Shown: positions 23,554 to 32,742, counted from the stretch's first letter. The stretch: DNA of 48,662 nucleotides from Streptomyces sp. NBRC 110611 (GCF_001590865.1 NZ_BBUY01000010.1:12359-61020); one strand, 5' to 3'. The notes: generated by a model not told the origin, from the sequence alone. Made by a program: numbers and translations.

Positions 23554-24567
23554 ATGTCCACCAGATCTCCCCTGCGCGGATCCCGCCGGCTCGGCGGCGC
23601 GCTGCTGACCGTGGTCCTCGGCGTCGGCGCCCTGTCCGCCTGCGGCAACGACGAGAAGACCGACGGCGGCGACCAGGCCGGGGCGTCCGCCGCCGGCTTC
23701 CCGCGCACCGTCAAGACCGCGATGGGCGACGTCAAGGTCCCCACGAAGCCGAAGCGCGTCGTGGTCCTCGACACCGGAGAGCTGGACGACGTCACCATGC
23801 TCGGCATCAAGCCGGTCGGTGCCGTCTCCCCGCACATGAAGACCGCCGGCGGCTTCCCGAACTACCTCCAGGGCAAGGTCGAGGGCGTCACGGACGTCGG
23901 CCCGCTGCTGGAGCCCAACCTCGAGAAGATCGCCTCCCTCAAGCCCGACCTGATCCTCTCCTCCAAGGTCCGGCACGAGAAGATCTACGACAAGCTCAAG
24001 GGCCTGGGCATCCCGACCGTCTTCACCGAGACCACCGGCGGCCCCTGGAAGGACAACCTCAAGGTCCACGCCAAGGCGCTCGGCATGGAGAAGGAGGCCG
24101 ACGCCGCCCTGAAGAGCTACGAGGGCCGCGCCAAGGCCCTCGGCGAGGCGATCGAGAAGAAGTACGGCAAGATGCCCACCGCGTCGGTCGTCCGCTTCGT
24201 CGCCGGGCCCACCCGCCTGTACCAGCGCTCCTCCTACAGCGGCGTCGTCCTGGACGACATCGGCCTCAAGCGCCCGGAGTCCCAGTCCTCCACCGACCCC
24301 AAGGTGACGATGAAGGACGTCAGCGCGGAGCAGATCGACCGGGCCGACGCCGACCTGGTCTTCGTCACGCTCGCCGACGACCCGCAGAAGACCCAGCAGA
24401 AGACCGTGACCTCCAACCCGGTCTGGAAGGACCTCAAGGCGGTCAAGGACAACAAGGTGTTCGAGGTCCCGGACGAGACCTGGATGTCCGGCATCGGCGT
24501 CCAGGCCGCCGAGAAGATGCTCGCCGACGTGGCCAAGGCCGCCGGCGTCGAACTGCCCAAGAAGTAA
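23554..24567 (+). CDS. Ferric-siderophore-binding lipoprotein
   Basis: A 337-residue periplasmic-binding-protein class III (Peripla_BP_2) receptor. The signal peptide ends in the lipobox L-S-A-C, so Cys30 should be lipidated and hold the protein on the outer face of the membrane. P-K-R-V-V-V-L-D-T-G-E-L-D opens the first lobe, E-P-N-L-E-K-I-A-S-L-K-P-D-L-I-L the helix leading to the hinge, and V-F-V-T-L-A-D-D the second lobe. ATG 23554 is preceded by AAGGA. It follows the ATPase by 63 bases and is closed by a strong hairpin, so it ends the uptake half of the locus. Confidence 0.92.
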   Translation: MSTRSPLRGSRRLGGALLTVVLGVGALSACGNDEKTDGGDQAGASAAGFPRTVKTAMGDVKVPTKPKRVVVLDTGELDDVTMLGIKPVGAVSPHMKTAGGFPNYLQGKVEGVTDVGPLLEPNLEKIASLKPDLILSSKVRHEKIYDKLKGLGIPTVFTETTGGPWKDNLKVHAKALGMEKEADAALKSYEGRAKALGEAIEKKYGKMPTASVVRFVAGPTRLYQRSSYSGVVLDDIGLKRPESQSSTDPKVTMKDVSAEQIDRADADLVFVTLADDPQKTQQKTVTSNPVWKDLKAVKDNKVFEVPDETWMSGIGVQAAEKMLADVAKAAGVELPKK

Positions 24568-24575
24568 CCGCCGCC

Positions 24576-24619
24576 GGGGAACGGGCGGGCCACCGTCCCA
24601 CACCGCCCGCCCGTTCCCC
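24576..24619 (+). terminator. Strong hairpin between uptake and biosynthesis genes
   Basis: A perfect 15-bp stem (24576-24590 with 24605-24619) and a 14-base loop directly after the binding-protein gene. There is no T-tract. It may end most uptake transcripts or protect their 3' ends; no new iron box or clear promoter lies between it and 24685. Confidence 0.8.
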
Positions 24620-24684
24620 GTGCCCGCGCCATGCTCACCGCCGGTCCGCCGCCGGCTCCGCTCGTTCCGGAAGGGGCGCCGCTG

Positions 24685-25875
24685 ATGCGGCTCTACCTGC
24701 TCGCGCTCAACCCCACCGACTCCGTCTCCGAAGGCTTCCTGCCCGCCGCCGCCCGGCTCGGCCTCGACGTCACCGTCCTGACCGACCAGCCGGAACCGCA
24801 CCGGCGCCGCCACCCGCACACCGAGATCCTCGAGTGCGACGTCCGCGACTTCCGCGCCGTCATCACCCGGATCGCCACCCACCACCCGGCCGCCGCGGTC
24901 TTCACCAACAGCGACCACCTCCAGACCCAGGCCGCCCTGGCCGCCGACTACTTCGGGCTCCCCGCCAAGGACTGGCGCGCCACCCTGCGCGCCAAGGACA
25001 AGGCACAGCTGCGCCGCCACCTCGCCGCCGCCGGCGCCGACACCGTCTGGTCGGCGGAGCTCCCCGCGGACCGGGACCCGGCGACGCTGACCGGCCTCGA
25101 CGTGCCGTACCCCTGCGTGGTCAAGCCGCGTGAGGGCGTCGCCAGCGAGGACGTGGTCCTCGCCGACGGCCCGGACGAACTGGTGCGGCACGCCAAGGAG
25201 ATCCAGGCCCGGCGGCCGGGCGCGGCCCTGGTCGTCGAGGAGTACCTCGCCGGTGAGCTGTACACCCTGGAGACCCTCGGCGACGGCCGGATACGCCACG
25301 TCCTCGGCGGCTTCCACACCACGCTCTCCGCGCCGCCGCACTTCATCGAGCAGCGGCACACCTTCGTCCCCGAGCACCCCGAGCCGGTCGTCGCCCAGGT
25401 CCTCGCCCAGCTCGACGCGCTCGGTGTCGGGTTCGGCGCCTGCCACACCGAGTTCGTGGTGCACCAGGGCCGCGCCCGGATCATCGAGGTCAACTACCGT
25501 GTCATCGGGGACCAGTGCGACCTGATGCTCGCCCAGCTGCTGGACATCCCGCTCTTCGCGCACATCCTCCGCACCCACCTCGGCGAGCCGCTCCCCGTCG
25601 ACCTGGGCGCCCGCACCGACGGCGCGGCCCGCATCGACCACCTCTGCGCCCCCGCCGCCGGCACGCTCACCGCGGCCCCCGAAGCCACCGAACGGACCGT
25701 CGACGGGGTCCGGCTGACCTACCGCCCGCTGCGGGCCCTGGGGGAGCGGCACGAGCTGTACCACACCAACCGCGACTACGTCGGCGTGCTCCGGGCCACC
25801 GGCACCGACCAGCAGGCGGTGGACCGGGCCGCGGACCAGCTGCTCGCCGCGCAGCGTTGGGAGATCACCCCGTGA
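24685..25875 (+). CDS. ATP-grasp ligase of the siderophore pathway (PvsA-like)
   Basis: A 396-residue ATP-grasp enzyme, forming an amide by way of an acyl phosphate. The pattern includes V-F-T-N-S-D-H-L-Q-T-Q, K-D-K-A-Q-L-R-R-H-L, V-V-K-P-R-E-G-V-A-S-E-D-V (ATP loop), E-E-Y-L-A-G-E-L-Y and the Mg-binding G-A-C-H-T-E-F with I-I-E-V-N-Y-R. In the vibrioferrin operon an ATP-grasp protein (PvsA) likewise precedes two NIS synthetases; it is thought to act on the alanine part. ATG 24685, with GGAAGGGG upstream, is preferred to ATG 24631. Its stop overlaps the GTG of the first synthetase. Confidence 0.85.
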   Translation: MRLYLLALNPTDSVSEGFLPAAARLGLDVTVLTDQPEPHRRRHPHTEILECDVRDFRAVITRIATHHPAAAVFTNSDHLQTQAALAADYFGLPAKDWRATLRAKDKAQLRRHLAAAGADTVWSAELPADRDPATLTGLDVPYPCVVKPREGVASEDVVLADGPDELVRHAKEIQARRPGAALVVEEYLAGELYTLETLGDGRIRHVLGGFHTTLSAPPHFIEQRHTFVPEHPEPVVAQVLAQLDALGVGFGACHTEFVVHQGRARIIEVNYRVIGDQCDLMLAQLLDIPLFAHILRTHLGEPLPVDLGARTDGAARIDHLCAPAAGTLTAAPEATERTVDGVRLTYRPLRALGERHELYHTNRDYVGVLRATGTDQQAVDRAADQLLAAQRWEITP

Positions 25876-27662
25876 CCGGCACCACCACGCTCTCCGACGC
25901 CACGCCCTCCGCCACCGCCGAGGCGGATCTGCTGCTGCGCGTGCTCAGCGCGCTGCTCCGGGAGGACGTCGTCGGCCTGCGCAGCCACAGCGCGCCCGTG
26001 GAGCGCGCGGACGGCCGGTGGCTGCGGCGGGCGGCCGCCGACGGCGACGCGCTGCTGCTGCCGGTCGCCGAGGACGGCTTCCAGTGCGAGACGGCCGCCC
26101 GCCGGCCGCTGCTGCTCCGCGAGTCCGACGGCACCGAACTGGCCACCACCGACGAGATCCTGGCCGCGCTGCGCGCGCTCGCCGACCCCGTCGACCGCGA
26201 CGGCTTCGACGCCTTCGCCGAGGAGTGCCGTCAGACGCTCGCCACGATGCGGCTGCACACCGAGGCGCGCGGCGAGGTCCTGGACCGGCTCACCGCCCGG
26301 TACGGCGCCGACCCCGCCCACTGGACCGGCCTGGCCGGCGGCCTCGCCCACGACACCCTCGCCGCCCACCACGACCACCCCGTCTACCCCACGGCACGCG
26401 GCCGCTCCGGCCTCGGCGAGGACCAACTGCGCGCCTGGGCGCCGGAGTTCCACCCACGCTTCGCGCTGCGCTGGCTCGCCCTGCCACGGCACGCCGTCAC
26501 CCTCGCCGAGGGTGCCACCGGTCTGCCCGGCCACTGGCCCACCCCGGCGGACCTCGGCCTGCCGGAGCTGGAGCGGAGCCACCTGGCCCTCCCCGTCCAC
26601 CCGCTCACCGTGGGCGCCCCGCTGCGCGAGGCCCTGCGCGAGGCCGGCCTGGAGGACCAGGCGCACCTCGCCGGGCAGCCGCACCTGGAGGCGATACCGA
26701 CCCTGTCGATGCGCACGGTCGCCCTCACCGCCGACCCCGCCCTGCACCTCAAACTGCCGCTGGCCACCGCCACCCTGGGCCTGCGCAACCGCCGCACCAT
26801 CAAGCCCCACACCCTGGTCAACGGTGCCCTGGGACAGCGGCTGCTGGAGACCGTCATCGCCCGCGAACCGCGCTTCGAGGGCAGGATCCTGCACGCCGAC
26901 GAGTCCACCTACGCCCACGCCGGCCATGAACTCCTCGCCACCCTGTGCCGCCGCTACCCGGCCGGCCTCGACGACGCCGTCGTCGTCCCCCTGGCCGCGC
27001 TGCTGAGCGAGGCACCCGGCGGCCGTCTGGTCGTCGACCACCTCGCCGACCGGTTCCACGGCGGCGACCCGATCGCCCTGCTGGACGCCTGCCTCACCCT
27101 CCTGTTCGACTGGCAGACCACCCTCTTCGGCTACGGCATCGGCCTGGAGTCCCACCAGCAGAACATCTCCCTCGTCCTCGACCGGGACGGCGGCGCCACC
27201 CGGCTGCGGCTGCTGTTCAAGGACAACGACGGGCCACGGATCAACGCCCGCCGGCTGCGCGACACCCTCGGCACCGGCGCGTTCGACCCCGCTGCCTTCG
27301 CCGACCCCCGGATCCTCGTCGACGGCGACGAGCCGGTGGCCGACCTGTTCACCACCATCACCGTGCACCTGTGCGCGGGTGCGTACGCCTTCGGGCTCGC
27401 CCGCCACGGCCGCGCCCCGCTGGAACGGCTCCTCGGGCTCGTCCGCGACCGCCTCGCCGAGGCCGTCGAACGGCTCGGCGGCGCGCCCGGCGGCCCCGGG
27501 GCCACGCTGCGCACGCGGGTCCTGGACGCACCCCGCCTGCCGGTCAAGGCGATGGTCACCGCGGGCACCCTGCTCAGCAAGGAACGCTCCGGCGCCGCCG
27601 ACATCAACAAGCACTACACGCACGGCCCCAACTACCTGCGGCGGCCCGGTGGTTCACGATGA
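25872..27662 (+). CDS. IucA/IucC-family NIS synthetase (first, PvsB-like position)
   Basis: A 596-residue siderophore synthetase that adenylates a carboxylate (citrate or a citryl intermediate) and joins it to an amine or alcohol. The N-terminal IucA/IucC domain has H-D-H-P-V-Y-P-T-A-R-G-R-S-G-L in place of the usual G-H-P-x-H-P-x-x-K-x-R-x-G, the core L-K-L-P-L-A-T-A-T-L-G-L-R-N-R-R-T-I-K, and G-L-E-S-H-Q-Q-N with L-F-K-D-N-D-G; the C-terminal FhuF-like part ends K-H-Y-T-H-G-P-N-Y. GTG 25872 overlaps the ATP-grasp stop. By position it matches PvsB. Confidence 0.92.
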   Translation: MTGTTTLSDATPSATAEADLLLRVLSALLREDVVGLRSHSAPVERADGRWLRRAAADGDALLLPVAEDGFQCETAARRPLLLRESDGTELATTDEILAALRALADPVDRDGFDAFAEECRQTLATMRLHTEARGEVLDRLTARYGADPAHWTGLAGGLAHDTLAAHHDHPVYPTARGRSGLGEDQLRAWAPEFHPRFALRWLALPRHAVTLAEGATGLPGHWPTPADLGLPELERSHLALPVHPLTVGAPLREALREAGLEDQAHLAGQPHLEAIPTLSMRTVALTADPALHLKLPLATATLGLRNRRTIKPHTLVNGALGQRLLETVIAREPRFEGRILHADESTYAHAGHELLATLCRRYPAGLDDAVVVPLAALLSEAPGGRLVVDHLADRFHGGDPIALLDACLTLLFDWQTTLFGYGIGLESHQQNISLVLDRDGGATRLRLLFKDNDGPRINARRLRDTLGTGAFDPAAFADPRILVDGDEPVADLFTTITVHLCAGAYAFGLARHGRAPLERLLGLVRDRLAEAVERLGGAPGGPGATLRTRVLDAPRLPVKAMVTAGTLLSKERSGAADINKHYTHGPNYLRRPGGSR

Positions 27663-28954
27663 CCGCCACCGCGTCACCGGACCGCGCCCGGGCCGCGGCC
27701 GATTCCGCCACGGTGGCCGGGCCGGCCCCGGCCGCCGCTTCCCCGCTCAGCCGCCGGCACATCCACGCCGTCGCCGGCTGCTACTTCGTGGCGTCCTTCG
27801 CCGCCCTGGGCCTGCCGCCCTACCTCTCCGCGATCCTGCCGGAGCTCGGTGACCACACCGCGCACTGGGCCGGCCTGCTCTACGTCGTCCCCACCGTCTT
27901 CGGCGGGCTCGGCGCCCCGCTGTGGGGCCGGCTCGCCGACCGGTTCGGCCGCAAACGGCTGCTGCTCCGTGCCCAGCTGGGCCTGGCCGTCTCCTTCCTG
28001 CTCGCCGGATGGGCCGACTCCCTGGCCGTCTTCACCGCGGCGCTGGTCCTCCAGGGCGTGCTCGGCGGCACCTTCGCCGCGTCCAACGGCTACCTCGGCG
28101 CCGCGCTGGAGGGCCCCGCGCTGTCCAAGGCGCTCACCCTGATGCAGGGCAGCGCCCGCGCCGCCCTCGTCTTCGCACCCATCGTCGTCGGCGCACTCTC
28201 GCCCTGGCTGTCACCGCACCGCCAGTACGCGCTGCTCGCCGTGCTGCCGCTCGCCGCGGCCCTGATGCTCGCCACGCTCCCCGAACCGCGCGAGCAGGAG
28301 AAGCGGCCCGGCGCCCAGGCGGCCGACGCGGCCGGGACGGCCGGGAAGGCCGGGGACGAGCCGGCCGGGACCGGACCCGCGCCCGGGCCCCTGCGCGCCC
28401 TCTACGCCTTCGAGTTCGCCTTCGTCTTCTCGACCGTCATCTCCTTCCCGTATCTGATCTCCCTGATCGAGGAGCGCATACCGGGCGCCTCCCCGCTGCT
28501 CTCCGGAGTGCTCTTCGCCCTCCCGCACCTGTGCTACCTGCTGTGCGCCATGGCCGTGCACGCCGCGTTCCACCGCCGCCCCCGGCTCGGCATCACCCTC
28601 GGCTTCGGCTGTATCGCGCTCGGCCTCGCCGCACACGTCCTGGCCGACTCGCTCGCCGCCTTCATCGCCGTACGGCTGCTGCTCGGCGCCGGCCTCACCC
28701 TCGGCCTGGTCTGCCGCTCCGTGCTCGCCGCCGACTGCGCCAAGGGGCGCGCGCCGGGCGGGATGTTCGGCTCGCTGGAGTTCGTCTCCAAGGCCGGCGC
28801 GGTCGCCGCCGGCCTGGCCGCCGCGGCCGGCAACAGCTTCTTCGGGCCCGCCGCGCCCCTGTTCACCGGCACCGCCGTCGCCCTCGCCACGGTGCTCGCG
28901 GCCGCCCTCCCCGCCCTCATCCGTCGCCCTTCCCAGCCCCTTTGGAGCCGTTGA
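27659..28954 (+). CDS. MFS transporter, probable siderophore exporter (PvsC-like)
   Basis: A 431-residue 12-helix major facilitator. The G-R-L-A-D-R-F-G-R-K-R-L loop between helices 2 and 3 is the MFS signature; a hydrophilic Ala/Gly/Glu-rich loop near residues 215-240 divides the two halves. It lies between the two synthetases with overlaps on both sides (ATGA and TGATG), the exact place of the vibrioferrin exporter gene pvsC, so export of the new siderophore is the most economical role. A role in drug export cannot be excluded from sequence alone. Confidence 0.88.
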   Translation: MTATASPDRARAAADSATVAGPAPAAASPLSRRHIHAVAGCYFVASFAALGLPPYLSAILPELGDHTAHWAGLLYVVPTVFGGLGAPLWGRLADRFGRKRLLLRAQLGLAVSFLLAGWADSLAVFTAALVLQGVLGGTFAASNGYLGAALEGPALSKALTLMQGSARAALVFAPIVVGALSPWLSPHRQYALLAVLPLAAALMLATLPEPREQEKRPGAQAADAAGTAGKAGDEPAGTGPAPGPLRALYAFEFAFVFSTVISFPYLISLIEERIPGASPLLSGVLFALPHLCYLLCAMAVHAAFHRRPRLGITLGFGCIALGLAAHVLADSLAAFIAVRLLLGAGLTLGLVCRSVLAADCAKGRAPGGMFGSLEFVSKAGAVAAGLAAAAGNSFFGPAAPLFTGTAVALATVLAAALPALIRRPSQPLWSR

Positions 28955-30738
28955 TGTCGCTGCCCGCCGGCACCGCCCCCCTCCAGGCGCCCTCGCCCAC
29001 CGCCACCCCGGACGGCCTGCCCACCGCCGACGAGGCCGTGGCGCACACCCTCCTCAACTGCCTGCTGCGCGAACTGTCCGGCCCCGAGCACCAGACGGCC
29101 GTCGCCGACGGCCATCTGCTCCTCCGGCTGCCGCGCCGCGGTGTGCTCCTCCGGGTCGCGCTGCGCCGCACCTCGCTGCTCGGCGCCCACCGGTTCACCG
29201 GACCGGTCACCGAACAGCGGCCGGACGGCGGCTGGGACAAGACCGACTGGCGCCGCCTCGCCGAGTACGCGGGGGCCGAACTGTCGCTGCGCACCGGCGT
29301 GGACAACGAGGAATTCCGGGAGCAGATCCACTCCAGCCACCAGGCCCTGACCGCCACCCTCGCCGCGCACACCCCGGCCCGTACCGGCGACGGTCCCGAA
29401 GACCCCCTCGCCGCCTACCTCGTCTCCGAACAGTCGCTGCTCTTCGGCCACCGGTTCCACCCCACCCCCAAGGCCCGCACCGGCGACCCGGCCTCCTGGG
29501 CGGCGTACGCACCCGAGACGGCGGCGTCCTTCCCGCTGCGCCTGTTCGCCGTACGCGACCACCTGATCGCCGAGGAGTCCGCGGCGGCCGGCGCGACCGC
29601 CGCGGTGGACGCGCTGCACCCCGCCGTGCCCGACGGCTACCGGCTGCTGCCCGCCCACCCGTGGCAGTACGAACTGCTCCACCACCACCCCGCGTTGCGG
29701 GCCGCGTTCGACCGCGGCGACCTCCTCGACCTGGGCGTGAGCGAACGGCCCTTCGCGGCCACCGCCTCCGTCCGCACCCTGTACGACGGCGACACGTTCC
29801 TGAAGTTCAGCCTGAACGTCCGGATCACCAACTGCCTGCGCAAGAACGCCAGTTACGAGCTGTCCGGCGCGGTCGCGCTGACCCGCCTGCTGGCGCCGGT
29901 CCTCGCCGACCTGGAGACCCGCTACCCCGGCAGCGCCATGCTCCGCGAACCCGCCTACCGCAGCCTCGCCCTGCCGGGTCCCGACGGCAGCCCGGACCGC
30001 ACCCTGCTCGAAGGGTTCGGCATGATCGTCCGCGAGGGTCTGGACCGGCGGCTGGCCCCCGGCACCACCCCGCTGCTCGCGGCCGCGGTCGCCGACGAAT
30101 ACCCGACCAGCCCCGCCCACATCTCCCGCCTCCTGGAGGGAGCCGGTCCGCAGACCGCCCTGGACTGGTGGGCCGCCTACCTCGACCTGCTGATCCCGCC
30201 GGTCCTGGCCGCGTACTTCGAGCACGGCATGGTCCTCGAACCGCACCTGCAGAACGTCCTGGTGTGCGTCGACGGCGACGGGATGCCCGCCCAGGTTCTC
30301 TTCCGCGACCTGGAGGGCACCAAGCTCGTCCCCGACCACCACGCCGACACCCTCGCCGCGCTGCCGCCCGAGGTCGCCGGCCCGATGACGTACGACGCCC
30401 AGCGCGGCTGGGACCGGGTCGTCTACTGCCTGCTGGTCAACCACGTCGCCGAACTGCTCGCCGCGCTCGCCGACCTGCACCCGCACACCGAGGCCGAGCT
30501 GTGGGCGCGGGTCCGCGCCGCCATCCAGGCCTACGCCGACGCCCACGGCTGCCCGCCCCTGCTCAGCGCCCTGCTGGCGGGCGTACCGCTGCCCGCCAAG
30601 GCCAACCTGCTCACCCGCTGGGAGCGCAAGGCCGACCGGGACGCCGGCTATGTCCGCCTCGCCTCCCCGTTTCCCCTCGCCGAACACGTACTGACCGGCG
30701 CCGCCCGCACCGACGAGCCCTGGAGCACCGCCCGATGA
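28954..30738 (+). CDS. IucA/IucC-family NIS synthetase (second, PvsD-like position)
   Basis: A 594-residue synthetase, clearly different from the first. It carries the fuller motif G-H-R-F-H-P-T-P-K-A-R, H-P-W-Q-Y-E-L, the core F-L-K-F-S-L-N-V-R-I-T-N-C-L-R-K-N and, toward the C-terminus, L-E-P-H-L-Q-N-V-L-V with F-R-D-L-E-G-T-K. Such enzymes of the citrate-activating type make the first citryl bond; in vibrioferrin PvsD is reported to join citrate to serine. Start ATG shares one base with the MFS stop, and the end overlaps the decarboxylase gene by four bases. Confidence 0.92.
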   Translation: MSLPAGTAPLQAPSPTATPDGLPTADEAVAHTLLNCLLRELSGPEHQTAVADGHLLLRLPRRGVLLRVALRRTSLLGAHRFTGPVTEQRPDGGWDKTDWRRLAEYAGAELSLRTGVDNEEFREQIHSSHQALTATLAAHTPARTGDGPEDPLAAYLVSEQSLLFGHRFHPTPKARTGDPASWAAYAPETAASFPLRLFAVRDHLIAEESAAAGATAAVDALHPAVPDGYRLLPAHPWQYELLHHHPALRAAFDRGDLLDLGVSERPFAATASVRTLYDGDTFLKFSLNVRITNCLRKNASYELSGAVALTRLLAPVLADLETRYPGSAMLREPAYRSLALPGPDGSPDRTLLEGFGMIVREGLDRRLAPGTTPLLAAAVADEYPTSPAHISRLLEGAGPQTALDWWAAYLDLLIPPVLAAYFEHGMVLEPHLQNVLVCVDGDGMPAQVLFRDLEGTKLVPDHHADTLAALPPEVAGPMTYDAQRGWDRVVYCLLVNHVAELLAALADLHPHTEAELWARVRAAIQAYADAHGCPPLLSALLAGVPLPAKANLLTRWERKADRDAGYVRLASPFPLAEHVLTGAARTDEPWSTAR

Positions 30739-31973
30739 CCGCCCCCACCGCCGCCGTCCGCGAGCGTGCCCTCGCCCTGCCCGGCGACCAGCTGCCCGCC
30801 TACCTCTACGACCTGGCGGCGCTGCGCGACCACGCGGCCCGGGTACGGGCGGCGCTGCCCGAGCGCGTCGAGCTGTACTACGCCGCCAAGGCCAACCCGG
30901 AACCGGAGATCCTGGCCGCGCTCGGCCCGTACGTGGACGGCTACGAGGTCTCCTCGGGCGGCGAACTCGCCCACGTCCGCGCGACCGTGCCCGGCCGGCC
31001 GCTGGCCTTCGGCGGCCCGGGCAAGACCCCCGCGGAGATCACCGCGGCCCTGGCAGCGGGCACCGAACGCTTCCACGTGGAGAGCGTCTGCGAACTCCGG
31101 ATGCTGGCCGCCCTCGCCGCCCGCACCGCCCCGGACGCCCGCATCCCGGTCCTCCTCCGCTTCAACCTCCCGCTGGCCGCCGACTCCCTCGAGGACAGCT
31201 CCCTGGCCATGGGCGGCCGCCCCAGCCCCTTCGGTCTCGACCCCGCCGAGGCCGACGAGGCCGTCCGCCTCCTCACCGACGGCTCCTGCCCGCAGCTTGA
31301 GTGGCGCGGCGTCCACGCCCACCTGGCCTCCGGCCTCGACGCACCGCAGCTCCTCGACGCCGCCGAGTCGATCGTGACCTGGTCGCTCGCGCTGGCCGGC
31401 CGGCACGGCCATCGCCTCGCCGAGGTCAACGTCGGCGGCGGCATGGCCGTCGACTACGCCGACCCCGGCACCCGCTTCGACTGGGCGGCCTACGGCGCGG
31501 GCCTGGCCCGCCTCACCGACGCCCACCCCGGCCTGCTGCTCCGTATCGAACCCGGCCGCGCCCTGACCGCGTACTGCGGCTGGTACGCCACCGAGGTGCT
31601 GGACGTGAAGCACAGCCACGGCGAGGAGTTCGCGGTCGTCCGCGGTGGCACCCACCACCTGCGCACCCCCGCCACCAAGGGCCACGACCAGCCCTGCACG
31701 GTCCTGCCGGTGTCCGCTCCCTGGCCCCACCCCTGGCCGCGGTCCACGGCACGCCAGGACCGGGTCACCCTCACCGGCCAGCTGTGCACCCCGAAGGACG
31801 TCCTGGCCCGCCAGGTCCACGCACCGGGCCTCCGGGCGGGCGACCGGGTGGCGTTCGGTGTCACCGGCGCCTACGCCTGGAACATCTCCCACCACGACTT
31901 CCTGATGCACCCGCGTCCGACGTTCCACTTCCTGGCCGGCGGTACCGGCTCCGGCCGCACGGAGGCGAGCTGA
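30735..31973 (+). CDS. PLP-dependent decarboxylase of the siderophore pathway (PvsE/SbnH-like)
   Basis: A 412-residue fold-type III (alanine-racemase-like) decarboxylase of the DapDC/ornithine decarboxylase family. PLP lysine Lys52 lies in Y-Y-A-A-K-A-N-P; the phosphate-binding V-G-G-G-M-A-V-D, the E-P-G-R segment near residue 272 and the catalytic C-T-P-K-D (Cys351, Asp355) are intact. In vibrioferrin and staphyloferrin B pathways the homologues PvsE and SbnH decarboxylate the citryl-amino-acid intermediate, which is the likely job here. It overlaps the synthetase gene by four bases and is followed one base later by the citrate-synthase-like gene. Confidence 0.9.
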   Translation: MTAPTAAVRERALALPGDQLPAYLYDLAALRDHAARVRAALPERVELYYAAKANPEPEILAALGPYVDGYEVSSGGELAHVRATVPGRPLAFGGPGKTPAEITAALAAGTERFHVESVCELRMLAALAARTAPDARIPVLLRFNLPLAADSLEDSSLAMGGRPSPFGLDPAEADEAVRLLTDGSCPQLEWRGVHAHLASGLDAPQLLDAAESIVTWSLALAGRHGHRLAEVNVGGGMAVDYADPGTRFDWAAYGAGLARLTDAHPGLLLRIEPGRALTAYCGWYATEVLDVKHSHGEEFAVVRGGTHHLRTPATKGHDQPCTVLPVSAPWPHPWPRSTARQDRVTLTGQLCTPKDVLARQVHAPGLRAGDRVAFGVTGAYAWNISHHDFLMHPRPTFHFLAGGTGSGRTEAS

Positions 31974-31974
31974 C

Positions 31975-32742
31975 ATGCTGCGCCCCAACGCCGTCAAGCG
32001 GAAGCTCGCCGAGGGCGAGGAGGTCCACGGCCTCTTCTGCTCGGTCCCCTCCGCCACCCTGGTCGAGATGATCGGCTGTGCCGGATACGACTTCGTCATC
32101 CTCGACACCGAGCACACCCTCGTCGATCCGCAGCAGCTGGAGCACCTGATCCGCGCCGCCGAGGCCACCGGCCTCACCCCGTTCGTGCGGGTGCCCGAGG
32201 CCGACCCCGGCGCGGTGCTGCGCGCGCTGGACGCCGGGGCCATGGGCATCGTTGTCCCGCACGTACGGACCCGGGCCGACGTGGACGACGCGGTCCGGGC
32301 CGCGTACTACGCCCCCAAGGGCATGCGCTCCCTCAACGGCGGGCGCGTCCCCGGCTTCGGACTGATCGACCTGCCGGAGTACGTGAACCGGGCCAACGCC
32401 GAGGTCATGCTCATCCCGCTCATCGAGGACGCCGAAGGCGTGGACGCCATCGACGGCATCCTGGCGGGCGGCGGCATCGACCTCGTCCTCCCCGGCCCCG
32501 GGGACCTGTCGCAGTCCTACGGCGTGCCCTGGCAGCTGCGCCACCCCCGGGTGCGGGACGCCGTGCAGCGCCTGCGCACCGCGTGCGCCGGCCACGGCGT
32601 GCCGTTCTGCGCGATGGCCCGGACCCCCGAACGCCAGGCGCAGTGGCGGTCCGACGGCGTCCGGGCCTTCGTCCTGGGCGAAGCGAGCGACCTCGCCGCC
32701 ACCGCTCTGCGCGACCACCGCGCGGCCCCCGCTCAGGGCTGA
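31975..32742 (+). CDS. HpcH/HpaI aldolase-fold protein, probable SbnG-type citrate synthase
   Basis: A 255-residue TIM-barrel protein of the metal-dependent HpcH/HpaI aldolase family. The family landmarks are D-F-V-I-L-D-T-E-H, F-V-R-V-P, I-P-L-I-E-D-A-E-G and G-P-G-D-L-S. Arg72, Glu151 and Asp177 fall at exactly the numbers I recall for the active site of SbnG, the S. aureus enzyme that makes citrate from oxaloacetate and acetyl-CoA for staphyloferrin B; Glu and Asp bind the metal. Its place as last gene of an NIS operon, one base after the decarboxylase, supports a pathway-dedicated citrate supply. A plain pyruvate-type aldolase remains possible. Confidence 0.87.
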   Translation: MLRPNAVKRKLAEGEEVHGLFCSVPSATLVEMIGCAGYDFVILDTEHTLVDPQQLEHLIRAAEATGLTPFVRVPEADPGAVLRALDAGAMGIVVPHVRTRADVDDAVRAAYYAPKGMRSLNGGRVPGFGLIDLPEYVNRANAEVMLIPLIEDAEGVDAIDGILAGGGIDLVLPGPGDLSQSYGVPWQLRHPRVRDAVQRLRTACAGHGVPFCAMARTPERQAQWRSDGVRAFVLGEASDLAATALRDHRAAPAQG

